A DNA stretch of 64,000 nucleotides from Clostridiales bacterium (GTDB lineage Bacteria > Bacillota > Clostridia > Saccharofermentanales > Saccharofermentanaceae): assembly GCA_017550385.1 (NCBI GenBank), contig JAFZPJ010000060.1, forward strand, positions 1 to 64,000. The letters run 5' to 3'. Under the pieces are notes generated by a model that was not told the DNA's origin, did no database searches, and worked only from the letters and a program-made list of their open reading frames with translations. Of the stretch, positions 32,572 to 40,923 are shown in pieces. The first letter of the stretch is position 1. Each line of letters starts with the position of its first letter. A program made the position numbers and the translations under genes.

Positions 32572-35202
32572 ATGAGATATGAGTTTACGGATAAGAACGG
32601 TACGTTCCGGGCAACCGAGACCGGTGATACGAGTTTCCTCTATCTGCCGATAGCATCTCCTTCCGGAGTGTTAAGCTGCATCACGCCTTCGGGCAGGGGC
32701 GATTCCAGGCTGTCGCAGAATCAGTATCTGCTCCCGCCTGTAGTCGTTGAAGACCTGCAGGAGTCGATGGCCGGCCGTAACTTCTGGTTCGATATCGAGG
32801 GCGTGGGTTTAAGATCTGCCTTCGGATTCTCTCTTGCCCAGCTCGGTGCCAAGGACAACATGACGCTCGAGGGCGGCATGCTCTGGCAGAAGACGTCTCT
32901 TGAGATCGCTGACGGCGTACTTTGCGAGACATTGGACTTCGCGCCTGTAGGTACCGCGAGAACAGAAGTCATGCAGGTTACCGTTACCAATAACAGCGGC
33001 ATTGATATCACGTTCACTCCTTCTGCAGCCGTACCGATCTTCGCGCGCGGTGCAGATCACATAAGAGACCACAGACATGTTACTTCTCTTCTCAACGTTA
33101 TCCGCGTCAAGGATATCGGAGTTGAGGTCGAGCCCACGATGGCTTTCGATGAGAGGGGACACCACAGGAATTCCGACGTATATGCTGTCTACGGAAGAGA
33201 CGGTGCAGGCAATGCTCCTGCCGAGATCTTCCCGACGGTCATCTCTTACACGGGCGAGGGCGGCAATCTGCTTAATCCCGCAGGAGCCAAGACAGGAACG
33301 GTCGGCATGGCGCCCGGGTCCGTCGTGAACGGCGAGGAGGCATTTGCAGGCATCAAGTTCGCTTCCCGTAAGCTTCTCCCGGGCGAGACCGCAACCTACA
33401 ACATCATCATGAGCTTCGGTACGGAAGGTTATGATTATCTCGACAGTGCCAATGTCGCTTCGGCATTCGATGCTCTCAAGGAATACTGGAAAGACCAGAA
33501 GATAATCCACACGTCTACCGGCGACGACAAGTTCGACGGCTGGATGGAGTGGGTCAGCGTGCAGCCGCAGCTCCGTAAGCTCTACGGTTGCTCGTTCCTT
33601 CCTTACCACGACTACGGCAGGGGCGGAAGAGGCTGGAGAGACCTCTGGCAGGATTCGCTCGCGCTGCTCCTGAGGGATCCTTCCCAGGCGAGAGAAGACC
33701 TCGTCAGCTACTTCGCAGGCATCAGGACGGACGGCTCCAACGCGACCATCATCGGCGCGAAGAGGGGCGAGTTCATCGCTGACCGTAACGGCATCGCCAG
33801 AGTATGGATGGACCACGGCTTCTGGCCGATGTTTACGGTAAACCTCTACCTCGAGCAGACGGGTGATTATGAGTTCCTTTTCGAGAAGGAGCCGTACTTC
33901 AAGGACAGACAGATAATGAGGGGAGAAGCGGCAGATGAGAGCTTCGATCCTGAAGATAAGCCCCAGCAGCGCACTGCATCCGGCGAGGTCTACGAGGGCT
34001 CGCTCATCGAGCACCTCCTCGTGCAGCAGGTAACGCAGTACTTCGACCGCGGTGAACACGGCAACATGAGGCTCAGGGGTGCCGACTGGAACGATGCTCT
34101 GGACATGGCGTCCAAGCGCGGTGAGAGCGTGGCGTTTACTGCGGCTTATGCAGGTTCCCTTGGTATCCTCGCTGATATGGTCAAGGCTTCCGGCCGGGAG
34201 AAGATCGAAGTCTTCGAAGAGCTTGCTACGCTTATGGATTCCGCGGATGCAGGTGTGGCTGAGCTTCCCGACCGCCTCGCAGAGTACGAGAAGAAAGTCG
34301 CTTCCCGTGTGAGCGGAATCCGCGTGGAACTGCCTGCAGAAGAGCTCATCTCCAAGCTCGTTAAGATGAGCGAGGCTATCCGGGAGCACATCAGAGCAAA
34401 CGAGATAGTCGGTGACGGAGAAGGCAACTCCTGGTTCAACGGCTACTACGATAACGACGCGGAGAGAGTCGAGGGCGTGATCGGCGGCGATGTCCGCATG
34501 ATGCTCACATCCCAGGTGTTCACGGTAATGTTCGGCACGGCGACGGATGCCATGGTGGGAGACGTCATCAAGGCTGCCGACAAGTACCTCTATGCGCCCG
34601 CTCTCGGTGGATATAAGCTTAATACTGACTTCCATGAGGTCAAGATGAATATGGGCAGGGCATTCGGCTTTGCTTACGGCGAGAAAGAGAACGGCGCTGT
34701 ATTCTGCCACATGGCAGTAATGTATGCTTACGCGCTCTATTCCAGGGGCTATGCAAGAGAAGGCTATAAGGTCTTCGATGCCCTGTACCGTCAGAGCGTT
34801 GCCGAAGGTCCCGACGGCGGCAGGATGTATCCGGGAATCCCCGAATACTTCAACGGCACGGGACGCGGAATGTATCCGTATCTCACCGGCGCTGCAAGCT
34901 GGGCGGTTATGCTCGTGCTTAAGCAGATGTTCGGCGTGTCCGGACGCGGCGGCAAGCTCGTCCTCGCACCGGCGCTCCTCAGCGAGCAGTTTGGCGAAGA
35001 CGGCAGGGCAGAGGTATCGCTGTACCACGACGGCAAGCCGCTGAAGGTTACATATGTCAATTCCGGCCGCAAGGACTTCGGTGAGTATAAGATCTCCCGC
35101 GTAACCGTTGGCGGAAACGAGTATCCTTGCGGAGGCGCGGAGTTTGAAGTGCCGGAAGAGAGCCTTGCCGGTGCGGATTCCATTGTTGTTGAGTTAAGCT
35201 AA
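32572..35202 (+). CDS. GH94 glycoside phosphorylase
   Basis: An 876-residue GH94 protein: an N-terminal beta-sandwich (1 to about 270), a helical linker, an (alpha/alpha)6 barrel and a C-terminal sandwich. Recognised blocks are FLPYHDYGRGGRGWRDLWQD and RGADWNDALDMASKRGES, the latter holding the presumed catalytic Asp. GH94 enzymes phosphorolyse beta-linked disaccharides or oligosaccharides (cellobiose, laminaribiose, chitobiose and others), yielding glucose 1-phosphate in the cytoplasm. Donor specificity cannot be told from these motifs. No signal peptide. The ribosome binding site (GGAGGG) is good. It is not part of a sugar operon; the neighbours are MATE and rubrerythrin. Confidence 0.88.
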   Translation: MRYEFTDKNGTFRATETGDTSFLYLPIASPSGVLSCITPSGRGDSRLSQNQYLLPPVVVEDLQESMAGRNFWFDIEGVGLRSAFGFSLAQLGAKDNMTLEGGMLWQKTSLEIADGVLCETLDFAPVGTARTEVMQVTVTNNSGIDITFTPSAAVPIFARGADHIRDHRHVTSLLNVIRVKDIGVEVEPTMAFDERGHHRNSDVYAVYGRDGAGNAPAEIFPTVISYTGEGGNLLNPAGAKTGTVGMAPGSVVNGEEAFAGIKFASRKLLPGETATYNIIMSFGTEGYDYLDSANVASAFDALKEYWKDQKIIHTSTGDDKFDGWMEWVSVQPQLRKLYGCSFLPYHDYGRGGRGWRDLWQDSLALLLRDPSQAREDLVSYFAGIRTDGSNATIIGAKRGEFIADRNGIARVWMDHGFWPMFTVNLYLEQTGDYEFLFEKEPYFKDRQIMRGEAADESFDPEDKPQQRTASGEVYEGSLIEHLLVQQVTQYFDRGEHGNMRLRGADWNDALDMASKRGESVAFTAAYAGSLGILADMVKASGREKIEVFEELATLMDSADAGVAELPDRLAEYEKKVASRVSGIRVELPAEELISKLVKMSEAIREHIRANEIVGDGEGNSWFNGYYDNDAERVEGVIGGDVRMMLTSQVFTVMFGTATDAMVGDVIKAADKYLYAPALGGYKLNTDFHEVKMNMGRAFGFAYGEKENGAVFCHMAVMYAYALYSRGYAREGYKVFDALYRQSVAEGPDGGRMYPGIPEYFNGTGRGMYPYLTGAASWAVMLVLKQMFGVSGRGGKLVLAPALLSEQFGEDGRAEVSLYHDGKPLKVTYVNSGRKDFGEYKISRVTVGGNEYPCGGAEFEVPEESLAGADSIVVELS

Positions 35203-35209
35203 GCAAAAT

Positions 35210-35310
35210 TACTGCAAGAGTTACTGCGCTTGCAGTAACTTTGTCAGTAAAAAAGGGCGTTTTTGACCCAAAAGTACTGCAAGAGTTACTGCGCTTGCAG
35301 TAACTTTGTC
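35210..35310. repeat. Two-copy 36-bp hairpin repeat, 65-bp period
   Basis: Identical 36-nt units at 35210-35245 and 35275-35310. Each has the hairpin GTTACTGC-GCTT-GCAGTAAC preceded by TACTGCAAGA. The 29 nt between them hold an A-run/T-run segment (AAAAAAGGGCGTTTTT). The GCAGTAAC word also occurs in the repeat at 5262. Confidence 0.9.
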
Positions 35311-35410
35311 GTTAACTACAGCCCTGTACTGCCCGCCACTAAAAATTAACAGTATTATTCACTCAAAACGGATATACTGTATTTATCATTTCCAATTGGA
35401 GGAATCAAAT

Positions 35411-35950
35411 ATGGCTAACAAATACGCTGGCACACAGACAGAGAAGAATCTCCAGGCCGCTTTCGCAGGCGAGTCCCAGGCTAGGAATAAGTATACTTAT
35501 TTCGCTTCCAAGGCTAAGAAGGAAGGCTTCGAGCAGATCGCAGCTATCTTCCTCCAGACAGCTGACAACGAGAAGGAACACGCTAAGATGTGGTTCAAGG
35601 AACTCGAGGGCATCGGCGATACTGCAGCTAACCTCGCAGCAGCTGCTGACGGCGAGAATTTCGAGTGGACAGACATGTACGAAGGTTTTGCAAAGACTGC
35701 AGAGGAAGAGGGTTTCCCGCAGCTTGCAGCTAAGTTCAGGATGGTAGGCGCCATCGAGAAGCGTCACGAAGAGAGATACAGAGCGCTCCTCAACAATGTT
35801 GAGACAGCAGCAGTCTTCGAGAAGAGCGAAGTCAAGGTTTGGGAGTGCAGGAACTGCGGCCACATCATCGTCGGCACAAAGGCACCTGAGCTCTGCCCGG
35901 TATGCGCTCATCCCAAGAGCTATTTCGAGATCAGCGCAGAGAACTACTGA
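35411..35950 (+). CDS. rbr: Rubrerythrin
   Basis: A 179-residue rubrerythrin: a four-helix ferritin-like diiron domain ([18 protein letters not shown], then [11 protein letters not shown] and the second EKRHEERY pair) followed by a C-terminal rubredoxin-like domain with CRNCGH and CPVCAHP. It reduces hydrogen peroxide with electrons from rubredoxin or NAD(P)H and protects anaerobes from oxygen. Start placed at 35411 (TTGGAGGAATCAAAT upstream); the longer in-frame ORF has no ribosome binding site. Strong codon bias suggests high expression. A terminator follows. Confidence 0.95.
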   Translation: MANKYAGTQTEKNLQAAFAGESQARNKYTYFASKAKKEGFEQIAAIFLQTADNEKEHAKMWFKELEGIGDTAANLAAAADGENFEWTDMYEGFAKTAEEEGFPQLAAKFRMVGAIEKRHEERYRALLNNVETAAVFEKSEVKVWECRNCGHIIVGTKAPELCPVCAHPKSYFEISAENY

Positions 35951-35976
35951 TACCGGTATTTGCCTGAATTACAGTG

Positions 35977-36003
35977 AGGGACCCTTCGGGGTCCCTTATT
36001 TTT
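35977..36003 (+). terminator. Terminator after the rubrerythrin gene
   Basis: AGGGACCC pairs with GGGTCCCT around TTCG, followed by TATTTTT. Confidence 0.9.
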
Positions 36004-36012
36004 GTCCGGATA

Positions 36013-36021
36013 TGTTATGCT
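36013..36021 (+). promoter_or_regulatory. Extended -10 upstream of a GNAT gene
   Basis: TGTTATGCT fits TGnTATnnT. The ATG at 36030 is eight bases after the last base, so the 5' leader is two bases or less. No Shine-Dalgarno sequence. Confidence 0.45.
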
Positions 36022-36029
36022 TGAGACAT

Positions 36030-36497
36030 ATGGTACGTGAAGCTGAAGTTAAAGACATCCCCGATATCCTGAGGCTGCTGGTCCAGGTCGACATGGTCCA
36101 CCATAATGCTCGCCCGGATCTGTTCAAAGGTCCGGCGACCAAGTACAACAGTGAAGAGATAGCGCAGATCATAGAGGATACGGGCAAGCCTCTGTTCGTT
36201 TTCGAAGACGAGACGGGAGCTGTAACGGGGCACGCCTTCTGCATCTCCAGACAGATCGTGGGAGACAGCGTCCTGACGGACATCAAGACTCTGTATATTG
36301 ACGATATCTGCGTCGACGAGAATGCCCGCGGCAGGGGCGTCGGCAAGGCGCTGTATGAACACGTTAAGAAGTATGCCGGAGATAATGGTTACTACAACAT
36401 CACTCTCAACGTATGGGAAGGCAATCCCGGTGCACGGGCTTTCTACGAGGCAATGGGCCTGAAGCCGCAGAAGATCGGGATGGAAGAGATATTGTAA
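36030..36497 (+). CDS. GNAT family N-acetyltransferase
   Basis: A 155-residue GNAT protein opening MVREAEVKDIPDILRLLVQ. Motif A is seen as DDICVDENARGRGVGKALYEH, with the Arg/Gln-x-x-Gly-x-Gly acetyl-CoA loop. Motif B is NVWEGNPGARAFYEAMGLK. The ORF extends 234 nt upstream into the rubrerythrin gene, so the start at 36030 is chosen for family length. Substrate unknown. It converges with the lipoprotein gene ending at 36505, only 7 nt apart. Confidence 0.85.
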   Translation: MVREAEVKDIPDILRLLVQVDMVHHNARPDLFKGPATKYNSEEIAQIIEDTGKPLFVFEDETGAVTGHAFCISRQIVGDSVLTDIKTLYIDDICVDENARGRGVGKALYEHVKKYAGDNGYYNITLNVWEGNPGARAFYEAMGLKPQKIGMEEIL

Positions 36498-36504
36498 GCA
36501 GGGA

Positions 36505-37059
36505 TTACTGAGGTTTGGGGAATCCGAGCTTGTCGAGAATGCTGTCGATCCTGGATCTGTGATCGTCGTTGTCTTCGGTCGTATAGACGAAGATAAACGA
36601 ATTGCCGGACCAATACCAACCTCCGTAACAATAACCTTCCATCGGGTATTCTTCGGTCGTTCCGTCCAGAGTGAAGTAAGCATATTTGTCCGTGGATTCT
36701 TCTTTGACGGATCCGTCAAAGGTTCCGGACTCCACCATTATGGAATATACTTCATCGAACATTTCTTTGGCTTCGCTTTCTTCATCGGTGTGCCACAGAT
36801 ATGCCACGACGCAGTTATAGTAGTAACCGTCTTTGGCACGGACATCATTACCGAACTGAATGCACTCGAGTTCACTGCCTTCAGGACCTTTGATATTCAT
36901 AAAGTCACTGTCTTCTGCTAAGGCTTTGGCATCCTTGATCGCTTTTTTGAATTCATCCGAAGTAATGCTCCTGACGCCTTTTGGTGCGCAGGCTGCTATG
37001 GAGAGGACCATAGAGCCCAATAGAACAAAAGACAATGCTTTTTTTAAAAACTTACTCAT
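36505..37059 (-). CDS. Hypothetical lipoprotein (184 aa)
   Basis: The signal peptide MSKFLKKALSFVLLGSMVLS leads to a lipobox at SIAAC (Cys about residue 24). The mature part is an alpha/beta domain of about 160 residues with several Tyr/Trp and paired acidic residues, no motif recognised. AAGGGAGG precedes the start at 37059; the ORF runs further upstream without a ribosome binding site. No partner gene is obvious, since both neighbours face other ways. Confidence 0.75.
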   Translation of the reverse strand: MSKFLKKALSFVLLGSMVLSIAACAPKGVRSITSDEFKKAIKDAKALAEDSDFMNIKGPEGSELECIQFGNDVRAKDGYYYNCVVAYLWHTDEESEAKEMFDEVYSIMVESGTFDGSVKEESTDKYAYFTLDGTTEEYPMEGYCYGGWYWSGNSFIFVYTTEDNDDHRSRIDSILDKLGFPKPQ

Positions 37060-37198
37060 AATAAGTCCTCCCTTAAAGTGTGGATTTGGCTTCATAGTAC
37101 TATATGGCGCCGAATGGTACAAATGGGTGATAGCCATCTTGACGCCTGATATGTAAAATAATACTGAGAACAAATATCTTTGACAGGCGAGGTGCGAT

Positions 37199-39112
37199 AT
37201 GATCAAAGCAAAAGTTCAGAAGTTTATGGCGGCCGTGCTGGCTGCGATCATCGCGGCAGCGGTATTCCCGGCTTTGCTGGATAACGAGACGGTCCTGGCG
37301 AGTCCGACGTATTGTCCTACTGTAAACGTCACTACCATCGATGAATCCGGTAGCATTATAAGTGAAGTCGGCGGTTCTTACGGTATCCCGGGAGATCCCA
37401 AAGTCACCGGTGAGACTGTGTTTTTGTTGGCAACTCCTAATCCGGGATTTGTTCTGGTGAGCGTTACGTACGGAAACGGAGTCACAGGCGGTGTTGACAT
37501 TACAAAAGATATGAGCTTTGTTGTAGAAGACTTCAATCCTGTCATTGATATCCTTTTCCAAAGACAGTCTGTAGTCGGAGTAGAATGGGTACCCGGCGAA
37601 GGCGGAACCGGATCTCCTGTGGTATGGCCTTCAGTAGTCCCGGGAACTGAGATAACTTCGATAGCGGATCTTCCTGATGGTTGGACCGCACCTGCCGGGC
37701 AACGCTTGATATCTTGGAAGATGGAAGATGTGACTGGTGCTCACGTATGGCAGGCTGGCACCAATGAGAAGATCGTCAGCGAGACGGTTATGACAGCTGT
37801 CTATGGTAACTGGGTTACAGGCTGGGAAGATAACGGAGCTAATGGTGTTGATGAGAGTTTTGGAGTAAATGATTGGGCTCTCGAAATCTCAAAGACGGAT
37901 GCAAAGGTTCCGGTCATCCCGGGAAATTCTGAATATATAGAGGTATATCTGAAGGACGGTTACTGTCTTAAGTATAACCAAGTGGAAGTTGTCGGCGTCA
38001 ACAGTAATACTGTATATGCCAAAATGAAGATGACCCATTCTACAGCTTTCGGCAATAACTGCTTCTATGGTGAATTCACAATGCCTAACGAGGACGTTAA
38101 GCTTCGTTTCGAGACTAAGATCGGCGATCCTGCAGATGAGCCTGCAGAACCCTATGAATCTTACCCCCAGATCACAGGCGGCAAAGCTCATGTCCAGGAT
38201 ATCGGAGATGTAACTGTCGAACCTGATCCCGAGACGAGCATAATCACACTCGGTACGACCGGTCAGTCCAAGCGCATTGAGCAGATCACGATCAACTTCA
38301 GCAATCCGACATCTTACTCCGGTACGCTCCAGTACAGGGTACACGTTCAGGACATCGGCTGGATGGACTGGGTCGATGCGGGCAATCCTGCAGGCACCAC
38401 AGGCCAGTGTAAGCGTATAGAAGCCATCGAGATACGTCTCACCGGCGAACTGGCAGACTATTATTCAGTCATATACAAGGTCCACATTCAGGATTACGGT
38501 GATGCGCAGGGCTGGGTCAAGGACGGCACTCTGGCAGGCACTACGGGCGAATCCAAGAGGATCGAAGAACTCTGCGTGTCTATCGTTCCCAAAGGTCTCG
38601 GTGAAGCGCCTTCGATCAAGTACAGAGTTCACGTTCAGGACTACGGCTGGGAAAGCAAGTATGCGTGCGACGGCGCCATGAGCGGCACTTCCGGCCAGTC
38701 CAAGAGGCTTGAGGGCATCGAGATCTTTATCTCCGGCACACAGTACGGCGGCGGCGTTAAGTACAAGACACACGTACAGGACATCGGTTGGGAAAGCTCA
38801 TGGTCTTATGACGGCGAAATGAGCGGTACCCAGGGACAGTCCAAGAGACTCGAAGGAATCTCTATTGAGCTTTATGGTGAGATAGCTCAGTACTATGACA
38901 TCTACTATAGAGTCCACGCTCAGGACATCGGCTGGCTGTCATGGGCTTGCAACGGAGACTATGCGGGCACTGCAGGCAGATCGGCTAGACTTGAAGGCAT
39001 TCAGATCGTGCTCGTTCCTAAGGGATCTCCTGTTCCGGGTGAGACCTATCAGGGCATAACTTCCGTCAGCCCGATGTGCTTCGTTGAAGGCTTTGATACA
39101 CCTGTTGGTTAA
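37199..39112 (+). CDS. Secreted ChW-repeat protein with N-terminal beta domains
   Basis: A 637-residue secreted protein. The signal peptide (about 1-35) is followed by beta-rich segments to about 320, one of which (TIDESGSIISEVGG region) resembles InlB-type bacterial repeats. Six clostridial hydrophobic-W repeats follow (about 324-630). Typical units read YRVHVQDIGWMDWV and then GTTGQxKRIE, ending in a conserved VLVPKGSPVPG block. The first unit has lost its Trp. ChW repeats are found mainly in Clostridia and are thought to mediate surface or wall association. No sortase or SLH anchor is visible. First of three such genes. Confidence 0.9.
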   Translation: MIKAKVQKFMAAVLAAIIAAAVFPALLDNETVLASPTYCPTVNVTTIDESGSIISEVGGSYGIPGDPKVTGETVFLLATPNPGFVLVSVTYGNGVTGGVDITKDMSFVVEDFNPVIDILFQRQSVVGVEWVPGEGGTGSPVVWPSVVPGTEITSIADLPDGWTAPAGQRLISWKMEDVTGAHVWQAGTNEKIVSETVMTAVYGNWVTGWEDNGANGVDESFGVNDWALEISKTDAKVPVIPGNSEYIEVYLKDGYCLKYNQVEVVGVNSNTVYAKMKMTHSTAFGNNCFYGEFTMPNEDVKLRFETKIGDPADEPAEPYESYPQITGGKAHVQDIGDVTVEPDPETSIITLGTTGQSKRIEQITINFSNPTSYSGTLQYRVHVQDIGWMDWVDAGNPAGTTGQCKRIEAIEIRLTGELADYYSVIYKVHIQDYGDAQGWVKDGTLAGTTGESKRIEELCVSIVPKGLGEAPSIKYRVHVQDYGWESKYACDGAMSGTSGQSKRLEGIEIFISGTQYGGGVKYKTHVQDIGWESSWSYDGEMSGTQGQSKRLEGISIELYGEIAQYYDIYYRVHAQDIGWLSWACNGDYAGTAGRSARLEGIQIVLVPKGSPVPGETYQGITSVSPMCFVEGFDTPVG

Positions 39113-39158
39113 GTGTTTGAAGTATAGGTCAGATAAATAAATCAAGGGAGGAAAACTA

Positions 39159-40769
39159 ATGTTAAAAGCAAAAAGAATCGCCGGCAGTATTACGAGTGCT
39201 GCTGTCACGACCGCAATCCTTCTCGGTGCAGTAATGCCGGGCGTGGTTCTCGCAGATGAGGTCACGATCCTGAATGAAGGATTCGAAGGATCGAATCTTA
39301 TCTCTAGTGGATGGGGTTGCGAGTACTACACGGATAATGGTAGTGATTGGTCTTGGGCTATCCAAACTAGTGCATATTTGGAGAATAGGTCCGATGATCT
39401 AATTGAGTCTGCATACAGTGGCAGTAAATCAGCATATATTGGTTGGCATAATGATTTGGGTTATGATTTCTCAATCCTTATCTCACCTCAGATGGATCTT
39501 AGTTCTTACCAGTCCGCATCACTGAGTTTTTACTTCATTAATCCTAAAGATGTTTATAACGGGACTGAACAGTTGTCGCTGTGGTACCGCGTCGACGGCG
39601 ATGAATGGATGCCGATCACAGCGTTTACTGACGGAGACAATCCTCATAGCGATTGGACATCAAGCGGTAAGATCACTCTTCCGGATGATGTGCTTGCAAA
39701 GAATGTTGAGATCGGATTCAAAGCTCTTGAAGGCAATGGTTATGGAATCGGAATCGATAACGTTGTCGTTAAAGGCGAGGAGATTACTGCAACAGAAGGC
39801 GATCCTGAATTTGATCCGTATGCGTGCATGCCTGAGATCACAGGCGGTAAGGCGCACATTCAGGATATCGGTGATAAGACTTTCTATCCGGAGCCCGAGA
39901 CAGGAATAATGACGCTAGGTACTACCGGTCAGGGTAAGCGAATGGAGCAGATGACGTTCTATTTCGATAACCCCACAGGATTGTCCGGCACGCTTCAGTA
40001 CAGGGTACACGTCCAGGACATCGGCTGGATGGATTGGGTGAATGCAGGACAGCCGGCAGGAACCACAGGTCAGGGCAAGCGTATCGAAGCCATCGAGATG
40101 CGTCTGACGGGCGAGCTTGCCGAGTATTACTCCGTCGAGTATATAGTACACATTCAAGATTACGGTTATAACCAGGGTTGGGTCAAGGATGGTGCACTTG
40201 CCGGCACGACAGGTGAATCCAAGCGTATCGAAGAGGTTTCTGCTTGGATCGCGCCTATCGGTACAGATTCCTATACTTGTGTTAAGTACAGAGTACATAT
40301 CCAGGATATCGGATGGGAAAGCGAATACGCTTACGACGGCGAGATGAGCGGTACTTCCGGTCAGTCCAAGAGACTCGAGGGCATTGAGCTCTGCCTTGAA
40401 GGACTTGAGTATTCCGGCGGCATCAAGTACAAGACACACGTACAGGATTACGGATGGCAGGGCTGGTGCTATGACGGCGAGATGAGCGGAACGCAGGGTG
40501 AGTCCAAGAGACTGGAAGGTATCTGCATCGAGCTCTACGGTGAAGTCGCGAATTACTACGACGTCTACTACAGAGTTCACGCGCAGGATATCGGCTGGCT
40601 GTCATGGGCTTGCAACGGCGATCCGGCAGGCACTGCAGGCAGATCCGCAAGGCTTGAAGGTATCCAGATCGTGCTCGTTCCTAAGGGATCTCCCGTTCCG
40701 GGCGATACATATGAAGGTATTACGTCCGTCAGCCCTATGTGTTTCGTTGAAGGCTTCGGCGAAGGTTGA
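39159..40769 (+). CDS. Secreted ChW-repeat protein with jelly-roll N-domain
   Basis: A 536-residue secreted protein. The signal peptide ends near residue 31 (VVLADE). Residues about 35-210 form a domain with ILNEGFEG, an ISPQMDLS strand and a closing GIGIDNVVV segment, the pattern of choice-of-anchor J/MAM-like jelly-roll domains. Six ChW repeats fill about 226-530 and end in VLVPKGSPVPG as in the neighbouring protein. GGGAGG lies before the start. A terminator follows. Probably secreted and bound to the cell surface or to a carbohydrate matrix. Confidence 0.9.
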   Translation: MLKAKRIAGSITSAAVTTAILLGAVMPGVVLADEVTILNEGFEGSNLISSGWGCEYYTDNGSDWSWAIQTSAYLENRSDDLIESAYSGSKSAYIGWHNDLGYDFSILISPQMDLSSYQSASLSFYFINPKDVYNGTEQLSLWYRVDGDEWMPITAFTDGDNPHSDWTSSGKITLPDDVLAKNVEIGFKALEGNGYGIGIDNVVVKGEEITATEGDPEFDPYACMPEITGGKAHIQDIGDKTFYPEPETGIMTLGTTGQGKRMEQMTFYFDNPTGLSGTLQYRVHVQDIGWMDWVNAGQPAGTTGQGKRIEAIEMRLTGELAEYYSVEYIVHIQDYGYNQGWVKDGALAGTTGESKRIEEVSAWIAPIGTDSYTCVKYRVHIQDIGWESEYAYDGEMSGTSGQSKRLEGIELCLEGLEYSGGIKYKTHVQDYGWQGWCYDGEMSGTQGESKRLEGICIELYGEVANYYDVYYRVHAQDIGWLSWACNGDPAGTAGRSARLEGIQIVLVPKGSPVPGDTYEGITSVSPMCFVEGFGEG

Positions 40770-40790
40770 TCCCCGCCCCCTTAGTTGTTG

Positions 40791-40832
40791 ACAAAGACCT
40801 CTTAAGCTTCTGCTTGAGAGGTCTTTGTTTTG
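40791..40832 (+). terminator. Terminator after the second ChW gene
   Basis: ACAAAGACCTCT (40791-40802) pairs with AGAGGTCTTTGT (40817-40828) around a 14-nt loop that itself contains AAGC/GCTT, followed by TTT. Confidence 0.9.
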
Positions 40833-40923
40833 CCTGCCTGAGAATGAGCATTTCGAGCGCGATTATGGTAGCATTATAATGTCCGTCCGTACGGGAATGC
40901 GGCCGGGGAAAGGGGATAGGGAT

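Noticed and set aside
32809..35028. A long minus-strand ORF (739 codons) opposite the GH94 gene.
   Set aside because: It lies wholly within a clearly recognised GH94 gene, has no family features, and comes from the third-position bias of the real frame.
35306..35410. In-frame upstream extension of rubrerythrin.
   Set aside because: It begins within the 36-nt repeat and has no ribosome binding site; the ATG at 35411 has a strong one and gives the family N-terminus.
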